Positions 1 to 7,154 of a stretch of 51,431 nt of DNA are shown here, piece by piece (the first letter of the stretch is position 1; each line of letters opens with the position of its first letter). The DNA is from Bacteroidaceae bacterium (lineage in GTDB: Bacteria > Bacteroidota > Bacteroidia > Bacteroidales > Bacteroidaceae). The notes below the pieces were generated by a model, which was not told where the DNA came from, did no database searches, and saw nothing but the letters and a program-made list of their open reading frames with translations. The position numbers and the translations under genes were made by a program. Where the stretch lies: the NCBI GenBank assembly GCA_900772575.1, contig CAAHEN010000247.1, positions 1 through 51,431 on the forward strand, in the 5' to 3' direction.

Positions 1-45
1 ATCAACTTCGACACGCCGAAGGACAGGTTCTACCAGAACTTTCCC

Positions 46-53
46 TAACTTTG
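46..53 (+). promoter_or_regulatory. Possible -7 box TAACTTTG
   Basis: The octamer TAACTTTG matches the Bacteroidota -7 consensus TAnnTTTG and points into the non-coding region that carries repeat copy A. The -33 element is weak. No coding gene lies downstream on this strand, so it would drive a non-coding or antisense transcript if active. Confidence 0.35.
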
Positions 54-75
54 CATTTGCTGTTGGACTCTACAG

Positions 76-240
76 GTGAAATTCGCTCCGGGCTAATTCT
101 GATTTGCCCCGGGGAAGTTCCGCTAAAATCCCGCTTTAACATTCCGCACCGGCCTAAAGGTTAAATAAGTTAAGGCGTCATCCCGGCAATTGGGATAAAA
201 AAGTGAAGCGGCGGGTGTCGCGGTGCTATATTATGGGGCT
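76..240 (+). repeat. Dispersed intergenic repeat, copy A
   Basis: This segment aligns in the same internal order with the minus strand of 12694-12526. Shared blocks include GCTCYGRGCTAATTC, then a TTTAACA block, then TTAAATARGTTAAGGCG, then AARAAAGTGAASCGRCKGGTG. Stops and length changes between blocks argue against coding. The copies differ at many positions, so they are old. Function is unknown; a structured RNA or a decayed mobile fragment are both possible. Confidence 0.6.
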
Positions 241-371
241 ATCAGGCAACCTTGAGCGTCCCGGGTTCGTCAACCGCAAAGAAGATATATGTCTATGCGA
301 GCCCCAAGCACAAAACGCCGCAAGCGGTCCGCCTGAGCTCCCCTAGTTCGCCGAGGAAGACTTGGAATAGA

Positions 372-420
372 AAATTTCCAGTCTGAGGCCTGCACCACTA
401 TGACTTCAGACTGGGAATTT
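372..420. repeat. Inverted repeat, 15-bp stem
   Basis: The arms 372-386 (AAATTTCCAGTCTGA) and 406-420 (TCAGACTGGGAATTT) pair over 15 positions with a single wobble around a 19-nt loop. It could fold in RNA from either strand. There is no T tract, so it is not an obvious terminator. Confidence 0.55.
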
Positions 421-463
421 GGGATTTCCTGGTTTTACCGGACAGCAATATTTCCAGATAAAG

Positions 464-514
464 CCCGTCGCCCCCACGCCCTAGCCGTGTGCTTGGACAT
501 GGGGGGGCGACGGG
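464..514. terminator. Strong GC hairpin downstream of rny
   Basis: The arms CCCGTCGCCCCC (464-475) and GGGGGCGACGGG (503-514) are perfectly complementary over 12 bp around a 27-nt loop. On the minus strand the stem is followed by CTTTATC, a poor U tract. Lying about 55-100 bases past the rny stop codon, it may act as terminator or 3' stabiliser for the rny operon. That role is inferred from position only. Confidence 0.4.
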
Positions 515-567
515 ATCTATCGTCACGCACTAGGGTGCCGATTCTAGACCAATAAGGGGAGCTAGCG

Positions 568-2109
568 TCACTTAGCGTACGAGATGGCACGCGTCTCGCG
601 AATAACTGAAATCTTCACCTGTCCGGGATAGGTCAGTTCGTCCTGGATACGACGTGCTATCTCTGTGCTGAGAGCCTCAGTCTGCTTGTCGTCGATTTTG
701 TCGGCGCCGACTATGACACGAAGTTCACGGCCAGCCGAAAGGGCATAGGTCTTTGTGACGCCAGGGTAGCTGGCAGCGATGGCCTCCAGATCTGCCAGAC
801 GCTTGATGTATGCCTCAACGATCTCACGGCGCGCACCGGGACGGGCACCGCTGATGGCATCGCAGACTTGTACAATAGGAGCTATAAGCGACGTCATTTC
901 CACCTCATCATGGTGGGCAGCGATGGCATTGCAAATCTCGGGTTTCTCCTTGTATTTCTCAGCCAGCTTGGCACCGTAGAGGGCATGTGGCAACTCGCTC
1001 TCCTCGTCGGGTACCTTTCCAATGTCATGAAGCAGGCCAGCGCGCTTTGCCTTCTTAGGATTCAGTCCAAGCTCAGCAGCCATGACAGCACAAAGATTGG
1101 CAGTCTCACGGGCATGCTGAAGCAAGTTCTGCCCATAGCTGGAGCGGTATTTCATCTTGCCAATGATACGGATGAGCTCTGGGTGCAGACCATGGATGCC
1201 CAAGTCTATCGCGGTGCGCTTGCCAGTCTCGATGATCTCCTCCTCGATCTGCTTCTTCACCTTGCCGACCACTTCCTCGATACGTGCCGGATGAATGCGG
1301 CCATCGGCGATGAGCTGATGGAGAGCCAGACGGCAGATTTCACGACGGACAGGATCGAAGGCTGAGATGACAATAGCTTCAGGCGTATCGTCAACGACGA
1401 TCTCCACGCCTGTCGCCGCTTCGAGTGCCCTGATGTTGCGGCCCTCGCGTCCGATGATGCGGCCTTTGACTTCATCATTGTCTATGTGGAAGACCGTGAC
1501 GCTGTTCTCTATGGCTGTCTCGGTGGCCACACGCTGAATTGTCTGAATGACGATGCGCTTGGCCTCCTTGCCGGCCGAGATGCGGGCATCATCCATGATT
1601 TCATTGACGTAGCTCTGCGCTTCGGTGCGGGCCTCATCCTTCAGCCCATCGACAAGGCGTTTCTTGGCCTCGTCTGCCGAGAGCCCGGAGAGTTCTTCCA
1701 GTTTGATGCGTTCCTGGGCCTGGAGCTTCTCTAGCTCTTCCTCACGGGTGTGCAAGGCCGAAACTTGTGTTTCGACACGCGAACGCTCAGCCTCGACCTC
1801 AGACTTACGCCTTGACAGCTCTTCATTGCGCTCCTTGAGACTCATCTCGCGCTGCCGCAGCTTGTTCTCGGCTTGCTGGAACTTCTGATTGCGGCTTTGC
1901 ACCTCGCGCTCAAGCTCCGCCTTTTTGTTCAAGAAGGTCTCCTTCACTTCCAGCAGTTTCTTCTCCTTGATGACATCTGCCTCTTTCCGGGCTGCCTCGA
2001 TGAGGCGGCTGTATTTTTTCTTCAGGATATAGCGGAAAAGCACGTAACCCAGCCCTCCGCCCACAATAAGTGACGGTATGAGTGTGGCTAATATGGTTAT
2101 GAATTGCAT
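568..2109 (-). CDS. rny: Ribonuclease Y
   Basis: This is a membrane-anchored endoribonuclease that starts mRNA decay. The 513 residues show the full family layout: an N-terminal membrane helix (about 3-28), a long charged coiled coil (about 35-190), a KH RNA-binding domain with GRIIGREGRN at 216-225, and an HD domain with LLHDIGK whose His361-Asp362 pair is the metal-binding catalytic core. Length matches typical RNase Y. It is the last gene of a minus-strand operon, 64 bases after zapA, an association common in Bacteroidales. Nothing is odd about the sequence. Confidence 0.97.
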   Translation of the reverse strand: MQFITILATLIPSLIVGGGLGYVLFRYILKKKYSRLIEAARKEADVIKEKKLLEVKETFLNKKAELEREVQSRNQKFQQAENKLRQREMSLKERNEELSRRKSEVEAERSRVETQVSALHTREEELEKLQAQERIKLEELSGLSADEAKKRLVDGLKDEARTEAQSYVNEIMDDARISAGKEAKRIVIQTIQRVATETAIENSVTVFHIDNDEVKGRIIGREGRNIRALEAATGVEIVVDDTPEAIVISAFDPVRREICRLALHQLIADGRIHPARIEEVVGKVKKQIEEEIIETGKRTAIDLGIHGLHPELIRIIGKMKYRSSYGQNLLQHARETANLCAVMAAELGLNPKKAKRAGLLHDIGKVPDEESELPHALYGAKLAEKYKEKPEICNAIAAHHDEVEMTSLIAPIVQVCDAISGARPGARREIVEAYIKRLADLEAIAASYPGVTKTYALSAGRELRVIVGADKIDDKQTEALSTEIARRIQDELTYPGQVKISVIRETRAISYAK

Positions 2110-2173
2110 GTTGGTTTGATTTTGTATTGTAGTTTGTTATATGGAATGATTGGTTAAAAGCTCGGCCCTTGTC

Positions 2174-2527
2174 TCACTCTTCAGAAACAGGCGCATCGGT
2201 TGCTGCATTCGTCTTGCGGTCATCTACCAGCCGCAGAGTCTCCTCTATCTCCGCCGTGAGGCCGCGAATGGCGGCATCATAGGGCGCAGTGTCCTTCTCT
2301 TCCTCCATTTTCATCGACGTGATTGCATAGTCTAGCACCGTCATGGCAAAACAGGAATCATAGGTCATTGTGGGATAGCTCTCCTGATAACGCCCCAATT
2401 TCTCATTGATGGCATGCGAGGCGGCCCTGAACATCTCCTCTTGATTTGCCGGTACGGTGATATTGAGCAGCGTATTGCCAAGGCGAAGCTGGATGCGAAG
2501 TTTGGCTGTAGGCGTTTGATAATTCAT
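2174..2527 (-). CDS. zapA: Cell division protein ZapA
   Basis: This small protein binds FtsZ and promotes bundling of its filaments at the division ring. The 117 residues match the ZapA family: an N-terminal beta-rich head (RIQLRLGNTLLNITVPANQE) followed by helices ending in a coiled coil, with an acidic Ala/Thr-rich tail. ZapA proteins are usually about 95-110 residues, so the length fits. It lies between a small coiled-coil gene (72 bases upstream) and rny (64 bases downstream), all on the minus strand. The coiled-coil neighbour could be a functional partner, as ZapB is for ZapA elsewhere; that is inference. Confidence 0.88.
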   Translation of the reverse strand: MNYQTPTAKLRIQLRLGNTLLNITVPANQEEMFRAASHAINEKLGRYQESYPTMTYDSCFAMTVLDYAITSMKMEEEKDTAPYDAAIRGLTAEIEETLRLVDDRKTNAATDAPVSEE

Positions 2528-2598
2528 GCGAGACGGAATGTGTGACTTCTATTTCATGACGAGCCGACAAGCGGAGGCCAGAACCGCGGTGAGAAAAC

Positions 2599-2892
2599 TC
2601 AGAGATTGAGCAGTGCTATGCATTTGTCGACCTCGCGAATGAGGCGTGACAGCCGCTGCTTGGTGTCGCGGACGTCACCTCCGGCCACACTGAGAAGACG
2701 CGCGGTTTTCAACCTCTGGTATGCGGTCGTCAGGTCGGCGTATTTCTCTTGCTCAGCTTTCAGCGCCAGTTCGCTCTGTCCCATTCTGGATTTCAGTTCA
2801 TCGCGTTCCCTTTCCAGAGTCTGATAGGCCAAGATGAGTTGCCTGACACGCGTCTGGAGTCTCTGTAAGTTTTTCTCTTCCTCCTGGGTCAT
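2599..2892 (-). CDS. Small coiled-coil protein upstream of zapA
   Basis: This 97-residue protein is almost entirely helical heptad-like sequence rich in Glu, Arg, Leu and Lys, with no signal peptide or enzyme motif. I chose the ATG giving MTQEEEKNLQ at 2892; an in-frame ATG 10 residues upstream exists, but the residues it would add are hydrophobic and unlike the rest. It sits directly before zapA and rny in the same direction, as similar genes do in other Bacteroidales. A role in Z-ring assembly is plausible from shape and context but cannot be shown by sequence alone. Confidence 0.75.
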   Translation of the reverse strand: MTQEEEKNLQRLQTRVRQLILAYQTLERERDELKSRMGQSELALKAEQEKYADLTTAYQRLKTARLLSVAGGDVRDTKQRLSRLIREVDKCIALLNL

Positions 2893-2983
2893 GATAAACG
2901 GAACGAAACGACTCAACGCCAAGAACTGCCTTCACGCGCTGAGGCAGTGTGAAACTGGCTGTGAGTGCGTCGGACGAATAAGC

Positions 2984-3637
2984 CTAATGTTTCTCCTCGT
3001 TCTCCTCCACATCGTGAGGCTTGGGTTCTTTCTTGGCCAAGACAACGATCTGAAAGACATACTCAGCCATCCAGCTTTCGCTGTAGCCCAAGCGCTGCTG
3101 ATATTGCTGGACAGCCAAGGCTGACTTGCGCACGTCGTCCTTCTTCCAGTCTGTGCGTGTAGCGACATCGTGAACCGTCTTGTTGATCATCGTTCTCAGT
3201 GCTCCGCGCATAAAGCCAGGCACACGGAACTTCCATTTCATCAGATTGCCCATGAGCATCATGAGCTCTTGTGAGAAACCTTGGAAAGTAAAGAAATAGC
3301 CCTGAATGGCATTGACATTCTTGCAATTGCGCTTGATGCTGATGTCTATCTCCTTAAAGAAGCCATCAGAGATGCCGTAGACATCTGCCAGCATTTTCTT
3401 GCAACGGTTTTTCTCGCCAAGCCCCAGCTTGTTGTTGACCGTCGGCACATGGAGTGTCTGCTTGAACACACGAAGATCTGGCAGCGCTGCCAGATTGTTG
3501 ATGCCGAGGTTGGCAGCCATAACGGCCTGATAGTAAACACGAATCAGTGTCATGAAATCTTCCATGCCACCGACGCGCTCCCCTCCTCTCGCCGCACCAG
3601 CCTCTTTCTTATTAAATAGGCGACTGAATATGGTCAT
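2984..3637 (-). CDS. Conserved Bacteroidales protein of unknown function
   Basis: This 217-residue soluble protein does not match a family I can name. It has no signal peptide or membrane helix. The centre is basic and rich in aromatic residues, and the C-terminus is acidic (ends in EENEEKH). The N-terminal 25 residues are Gly/Arg/Ala-rich and look flexible. It is the first gene after a good promoter (3688-3695) and leads the operon that ends with zapA and rny, so a link to division or envelope biology is possible. The start at 3637 leaves a leader of about 45 nt after the promoter. Confidence 0.75.
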   Translation of the reverse strand: MTIFSRLFNKKEAGAARGGERVGGMEDFMTLIRVYYQAVMAANLGINNLAALPDLRVFKQTLHVPTVNNKLGLGEKNRCKKMLADVYGISDGFFKEIDISIKRNCKNVNAIQGYFFTFQGFSQELMMLMGNLMKWKFRVPGFMRGALRTMINKTVHDVATRTDWKKDDVRKSALAVQQYQQRLGYSESWMAEYVFQIVVLAKKEPKPHDVEENEEKH

Positions 3638-3687
3638 TCTTTATTTTGTCTTACGTTGTATTGAAAAATGGTATATGGTTTCCTCTG

Positions 3688-3695
3688 CAAAGGTA
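3688..3695 (-). promoter_or_regulatory. Promoter of the zapA-rny operon (-7 TACCTTTG)
   Basis: On the minus strand TACCTTTG matches TAnnTTTG, with an ATTG element about 20 bases upstream as a -33 candidate. The first start codon (3637) lies about 45 nt past the expected transcription start. Confidence 0.6.
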
Positions 3696-3731
3696 CATAT
3701 TTTTTTGTATCTTCCCAATCTATTGTCACAG

Positions 3732-3757
3732 AAAGACCTCCTATTATAGGGAGGCAG
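3732..3757 (-). terminator. Possible folC terminator
   Basis: The arms CCTCC (3737-3741) and GGAGG (3750-3754) form a short GC stem. On the minus strand it is followed by TCTTTCT. It lies about 20 bases past the folC stop codon. Confidence 0.45.
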
Positions 3758-3772
3758 AGTCAAGAATCAATC

Positions 3773-5086
3773 TTACACTCCGTCATCCAGACTAGCCAAA
3801 GCATCAGCCACAACAAAGCTACTGCCGCCGACATAGATAAAGTCTGAAGCTCCAGCCGCTGTTCGCGCCGCATCTATGGCAGCCGGAACGGTCTGAAACA
3901 GTTTGCCTGCCAAACGGAAGGCGGCAGCACGGCGGCCCAGCTCATCGACAGCCAGGGCACGCGGTGTAGACGCTTGAGTGAAATAGTAAGTGGCCTCGAC
4001 TGGCAGTTCCGCGAGTATCTGGTCGACATCCTTATCGGCCATGACGCCGAACACGATATGCAACCGCTGGCCACGGCTAACCCGCTGTCGCAGTTCATGG
4101 CCGATATACTGCCATCCCCCAGGATTGTGCCCAGTGTCACAGACCATCTCAGGGTTATGCTGTACCGTCTCCCATCGGCCGTGCAGCCCTGTGAGACTAC
4201 AGACGTCACGGAAGGCACGATCCTGTGTGGCGTGAGACATATTCTCCAGCCCCAACAGTCCCAGACGTCGAAGCGTACTGACAGCGCACAGAATCGTATT
4301 GGTGTTTTTCTCCTGACACTCGCCAACCAGGCCACCGGTCAATACGCCATAGTGTCTGGTACTGTAATGGCGCAGCCCGTCTGTTCCCACCTCGGAAGAC
4401 AAAACCTCGGGAACATCTTCCGCAAAAGTGATCGGGCTTCGCCGTGCATGCGCCACTTCCGCAAATACCCGGCGCGTTTCGGGCTGGGCCTCACCGACCA
4501 CAACGGGAATCCCACTTTTGATGATTCCAGCCTTTTCTCGTGCAATGGCCGCCAATGTATCACCCAACAATTGCGTGTGGTCTAGACTGATGTTGGTGAT
4601 TACGGACAAGACTGGCGTGATGACATTTGTACAATCCAAGCGTCCGCCAAGCCCGACCTCGACAACCGCGACATCGACGGAAGCGTCTGAAAAATACTTG
4701 AAGGCCATGGCCGTAGTGATCTCAAAAAACGAGGGGTGCAATGGCTCAAAAAATGGCCGCTCGCGCTCGATGAACTGTACCACATAATCCTCGGGCACGG
4801 GCTGTCCATTGACGCGAATACGCTCACGGAAATCCACAAGATGGGGGGAGGTGTAAAGCCCGGTCTTCAGCCCGCTCAACTGCAAGAGTGCAGCCAAAGT
4901 GTGTGCGCATGACCCTTTGCCATTGGTTCCGCCGACATGGATGGTTTGATACAGGCGGTGTGGATAGCCCAGATGCGCGTCGAGCAGGTTGGTCGTTTGC
5001 AAACCTGGCTTATAGGCGCCTACGCCCTGACTCTGAAAGAGCGGTGCGACGTGATATAGATAGTTGATGGTTTCTTTATAATTCAT
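3773..5086 (-). CDS. folC: Bifunctional dihydrofolate / folylpolyglutamate synthase
   Basis: FolC adds glutamate to dihydropteroate and then to tetrahydrofolates, using ATP, in folate biosynthesis. The family signature is clear: a P-loop GTNGKGS at residues 53-59, a Mur-ligase-like central region with SVITNISLDHTQLLGDTLAAIAREKAGI, and a C-terminal domain with VCDTGHNPGG. I chose the ATG at 5086 (MNYKETINYLYH, 437 residues), which begins where the family usually does; longer in-frame sequence upstream is low-complexity and out of character. It appears to be monocistronic, flanked by terminator-like hairpins on both sides. Confidence 0.95.
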   Translation of the reverse strand: MNYKETINYLYHVAPLFQSQGVGAYKPGLQTTNLLDAHLGYPHRLYQTIHVGGTNGKGSCAHTLAALLQLSGLKTGLYTSPHLVDFRERIRVNGQPVPEDYVVQFIERERPFFEPLHPSFFEITTAMAFKYFSDASVDVAVVEVGLGGRLDCTNVITPVLSVITNISLDHTQLLGDTLAAIAREKAGIIKSGIPVVVGEAQPETRRVFAEVAHARRSPITFAEDVPEVLSSEVGTDGLRHYSTRHYGVLTGGLVGECQEKNTNTILCAVSTLRRLGLLGLENMSHATQDRAFRDVCSLTGLHGRWETVQHNPEMVCDTGHNPGGWQYIGHELRQRVSRGQRLHIVFGVMADKDVDQILAELPVEATYYFTQASTPRALAVDELGRRAAAFRLAGKLFQTVPAAIDAARTAAGASDFIYVGGSSFVVADALASLDDGV

Positions 5087-5205
5087 ACTGTATGAACGGA
5101 GCCGGTTTCGCCCCAATGTTTCACCCTTGCTTATACTTTCGCAGGGCCATTCCACCCCAGCGTCTGCTGGCAGCGGTTCACAAACCTACTGCCATGGCCC
5201 GGTAT

Positions 5206-5262
5206 CATGAAAAAGCGTGGCAAACCGTAGGCCGATGCGCCTGCAATTCGCCACGCTCTTTC
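5206..5262 (-). terminator. Rho-independent terminator of dnaJ
   Basis: On the minus strand AGCGTGGC (5257-5250) pairs with GCCACGCT (5221-5214), and the second arm runs straight into a run of T. It sits within 75 bases of the dnaJ stop codon. Confidence 0.75.
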
Positions 5263-5280
5263 CTCTTTGAAATTGCGCGA

Positions 5281-6447
5281 TTAGCTAAAGTAATTTCTGA
5301 ATCGCTTGAATATCTTGTCTTTGATACTTGCCGTTGGCTTCATGTTGCTGCTGTCCTTAAGCTGCTCAAAAGCCTGTTTCTCTGATCCGGAAAGCGTTTC
5401 AGGTATGTAGACACTTATATTGATAACGATATCTCCAGTACCATAGCCATAGCCTTGGACAGCGGGAAGTCCCTTACCGCGCAACCGGAGTGCTGTTCCC
5501 GGCTGTGTTCCCGGAGCTATCTTCACGCGAGCCCGTCCATCAATGGTCGGCACTTCTACGCTATCGCCCAGTGTAGCTTGTGGCACAGTGAGGAGCAGGT
5601 TATAAATCAAGTCGTTCTCGTCGCGGATGAAATCCGGATGGGGCTCTTCCTCGATAAGCACCTGAATGTTACCCGGCTGGCCACCATAAGGAGCGGCATG
5701 CCCCTTGCCCGGTACATTGACAACCATGCCTTCTGCCACACCTGCGGGAATTTTCACTTCAACGATCTCCTCGCCTTCAACGATGCCCTCACCATGACAG
5801 ACCTTACAGGGATGCGAGATGGTCTGCCCACTGCCGTGGCACGTGGGGCACGGCTGCTGGCTCTGCACCATGCCCAAGATGCTGCGCTGTGTACGCACGA
5901 CATAGCCCGAACCGTGACAGGTGGCACAGGTGTCCGGTGTATAGCCATGTTCACAGCCTGTACCTCCACACGCGGAGCAAACGACATGCTTTCTGACTTT
6001 GAACTTCTTGGTGACGCCGGTAGCTATTTCCTGAAGTGTCAGGCGGACTTTCATGCGGAGATCGCCGCCGCGATATTGCGGATGGGCCTCATTGTGTGCA
6101 TGGGCACCGCCGCCAAAGCCAAAGCCCATGTCGCCAAAGATGTCGCTGAAACGGGAGAAGATGTCACCAAGATCCATGCCCTCCGCACCGCCGGCACCGC
6201 CAAAGCCTCCGCCGTTCCCATCGACACCTGCGGCACCGAAGCGGTCGTAACGGGCACGCTTCTCAGGGTCGCGTAGCACATCGTAGGCCTCTGCGGCTTC
6301 CTTGAATTTCTCTTCGGCCTCCTTATTGCCAGGATTGCGGTCTGGGTGGTACTTGATGGCCACAGTCTTGTAGGCACGTTTGATTTCGTCGGCTGTAGCG
6401 GTCTTATCAACGCCCAATATCTTATAGTAGTCTTTCTCTTCTGCCAT
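5281..6447 (-). CDS. dnaJ: Chaperone DnaJ (Hsp40)
   Basis: DnaJ delivers unfolded clients to DnaK and stimulates its ATPase. The protein has all parts of a class A J-protein: J domain with the HPD motif at 34-36, a Gly/Phe-rich linker with repeated GFGG, four CxxCxGxG zinc motifs (CSACGGTG, CATCHGSG, CPTCHGSG, CKVCHGEG), then the C-terminal peptide-binding domains. I chose the ATG at 6447 (MAEEKDYYKILGV, 388 residues) over a TTG two codons upstream. It follows grpE by 56 bases and is the last gene of that operon. Confidence 0.97.
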   Translation of the reverse strand: MAEEKDYYKILGVDKTATADEIKRAYKTVAIKYHPDRNPGNKEAEEKFKEAAEAYDVLRDPEKRARYDRFGAAGVDGNGGGFGGAGGAEGMDLGDIFSRFSDIFGDMGFGFGGGAHAHNEAHPQYRGGDLRMKVRLTLQEIATGVTKKFKVRKHVVCSACGGTGCEHGYTPDTCATCHGSGYVVRTQRSILGMVQSQQPCPTCHGSGQTISHPCKVCHGEGIVEGEEIVEVKIPAGVAEGMVVNVPGKGHAAPYGGQPGNIQVLIEEEPHPDFIRDENDLIYNLLLTVPQATLGDSVEVPTIDGRARVKIAPGTQPGTALRLRGKGLPAVQGYGYGTGDIVINISVYIPETLSGSEKQAFEQLKDSSNMKPTASIKDKIFKRFRNYFS

Positions 6448-6503
6448 GATCAATTGTTATTCCAGAGTTGGGAAAGGCAATACCCCTCCCAATATGATGT
6501 ATT

Positions 6504-7103
6504 TTATTGGCCTACGACCACCTTCGCGTGGCGAATCACCTTTTCACCCAATGTATAGCCCGGCTGAACGCAGTCTATGACATGGTTCTTCTGCGCCTCA
6601 TCCTGCGCTGGCGTGATGGCCACAGCCTCATGATAGTCTGTATCGAAAGGCGCACCTTCCGTTTCAATCTTTTTCAGCCCGTGAGTCGAGAGTGTCTTCG
6701 TGAGCTTGTCGATGATGAGCTCTACACCTTGACGCAGCGTGTCCACGTCTGTGGCTTTCGACATACTGGCTTGGGCGCGCTCCAAGTCGTCAAGCACAGG
6801 GAGCAGGCTTTCGAGTACACGCTGGCCCCCCGAGAGGATAAGTTCAGACTTCTCTTTGATGGTGCGCTTGCGGTAGTTGTCGAACTCTGCCATCTGACGC
6901 AGCAGACGGTCTTTGAGCTCAGCGATATCCTTCTCTGCCTGTGCCAATTTTTCAGTATCTGTCGGCTGTTTTTTTTCGGCCTCGGACGTTCTTTTTTTCT
7001 CTTCACCATCAGGCTGTTGAGTCTCTTTAGACTCATCCTGCCGGAGTGATTCAGAAGCGACGTCTTCGCTGGCCGCCATTTTATTGATGTCTTGTTCTGC
7101 CAT
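6504..7103 (-). CDS. grpE: Nucleotide exchange factor GrpE
   Basis: GrpE releases ADP from DnaK. The acidic, low-complexity N-terminus (about 1-60) leads into a long helix containing RQMAEFDNYRKRT, the family signature, and a C-terminal beta domain with the usual end pattern GYTLGEKVIRHAKVVVG. I chose the ATG at 7103 (MAEQDINK, 199 residues). The gene follows the ABC-F gene by 51 bases and precedes dnaJ by 56, so all three may be co-transcribed. The usual partner dnaK is not in the window. Confidence 0.95.
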   Translation of the reverse strand: MAEQDINKMAASEDVASESLRQDESKETQQPDGEEKKRTSEAEKKQPTDTEKLAQAEKDIAELKDRLLRQMAEFDNYRKRTIKEKSELILSGGQRVLESLLPVLDDLERAQASMSKATDVDTLRQGVELIIDKLTKTLSTHGLKKIETEGAPFDTDYHEAVAITPAQDEAQKNHVIDCVQPGYTLGEKVIRHAKVVVGQ

Positions 7104-7154
7104 TGTGTTCTTTGAATTATTGTTACTGACCTCCTCATGCAAATGGCGTGCCAC

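Larger units (their letters stand above)
1..567. other. Non-coding region downstream of rny
   Basis: No credible gene is visible in this stretch. It holds a promoter-like box at 46-53 (plus), a diverged copy of a dispersed repeat (76-240) and two strong inverted repeats (372-420 and 464-514). I checked for tmRNA, RNase P RNA, SRP RNA and tRNA signatures and saw none. The hairpins lie 3' of rny, so at least one may end its transcript, but neither is followed by a clear T tract on either strand. Confidence 0.6.

Noticed and set aside
200..540. 6S RNA, RNase P RNA or tmRNA in the gap after rny
   Set aside because: The conserved cores of RNase P RNA and tmRNA are absent, and I cannot match a 6S RNA. 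A covariance-model search would decide.
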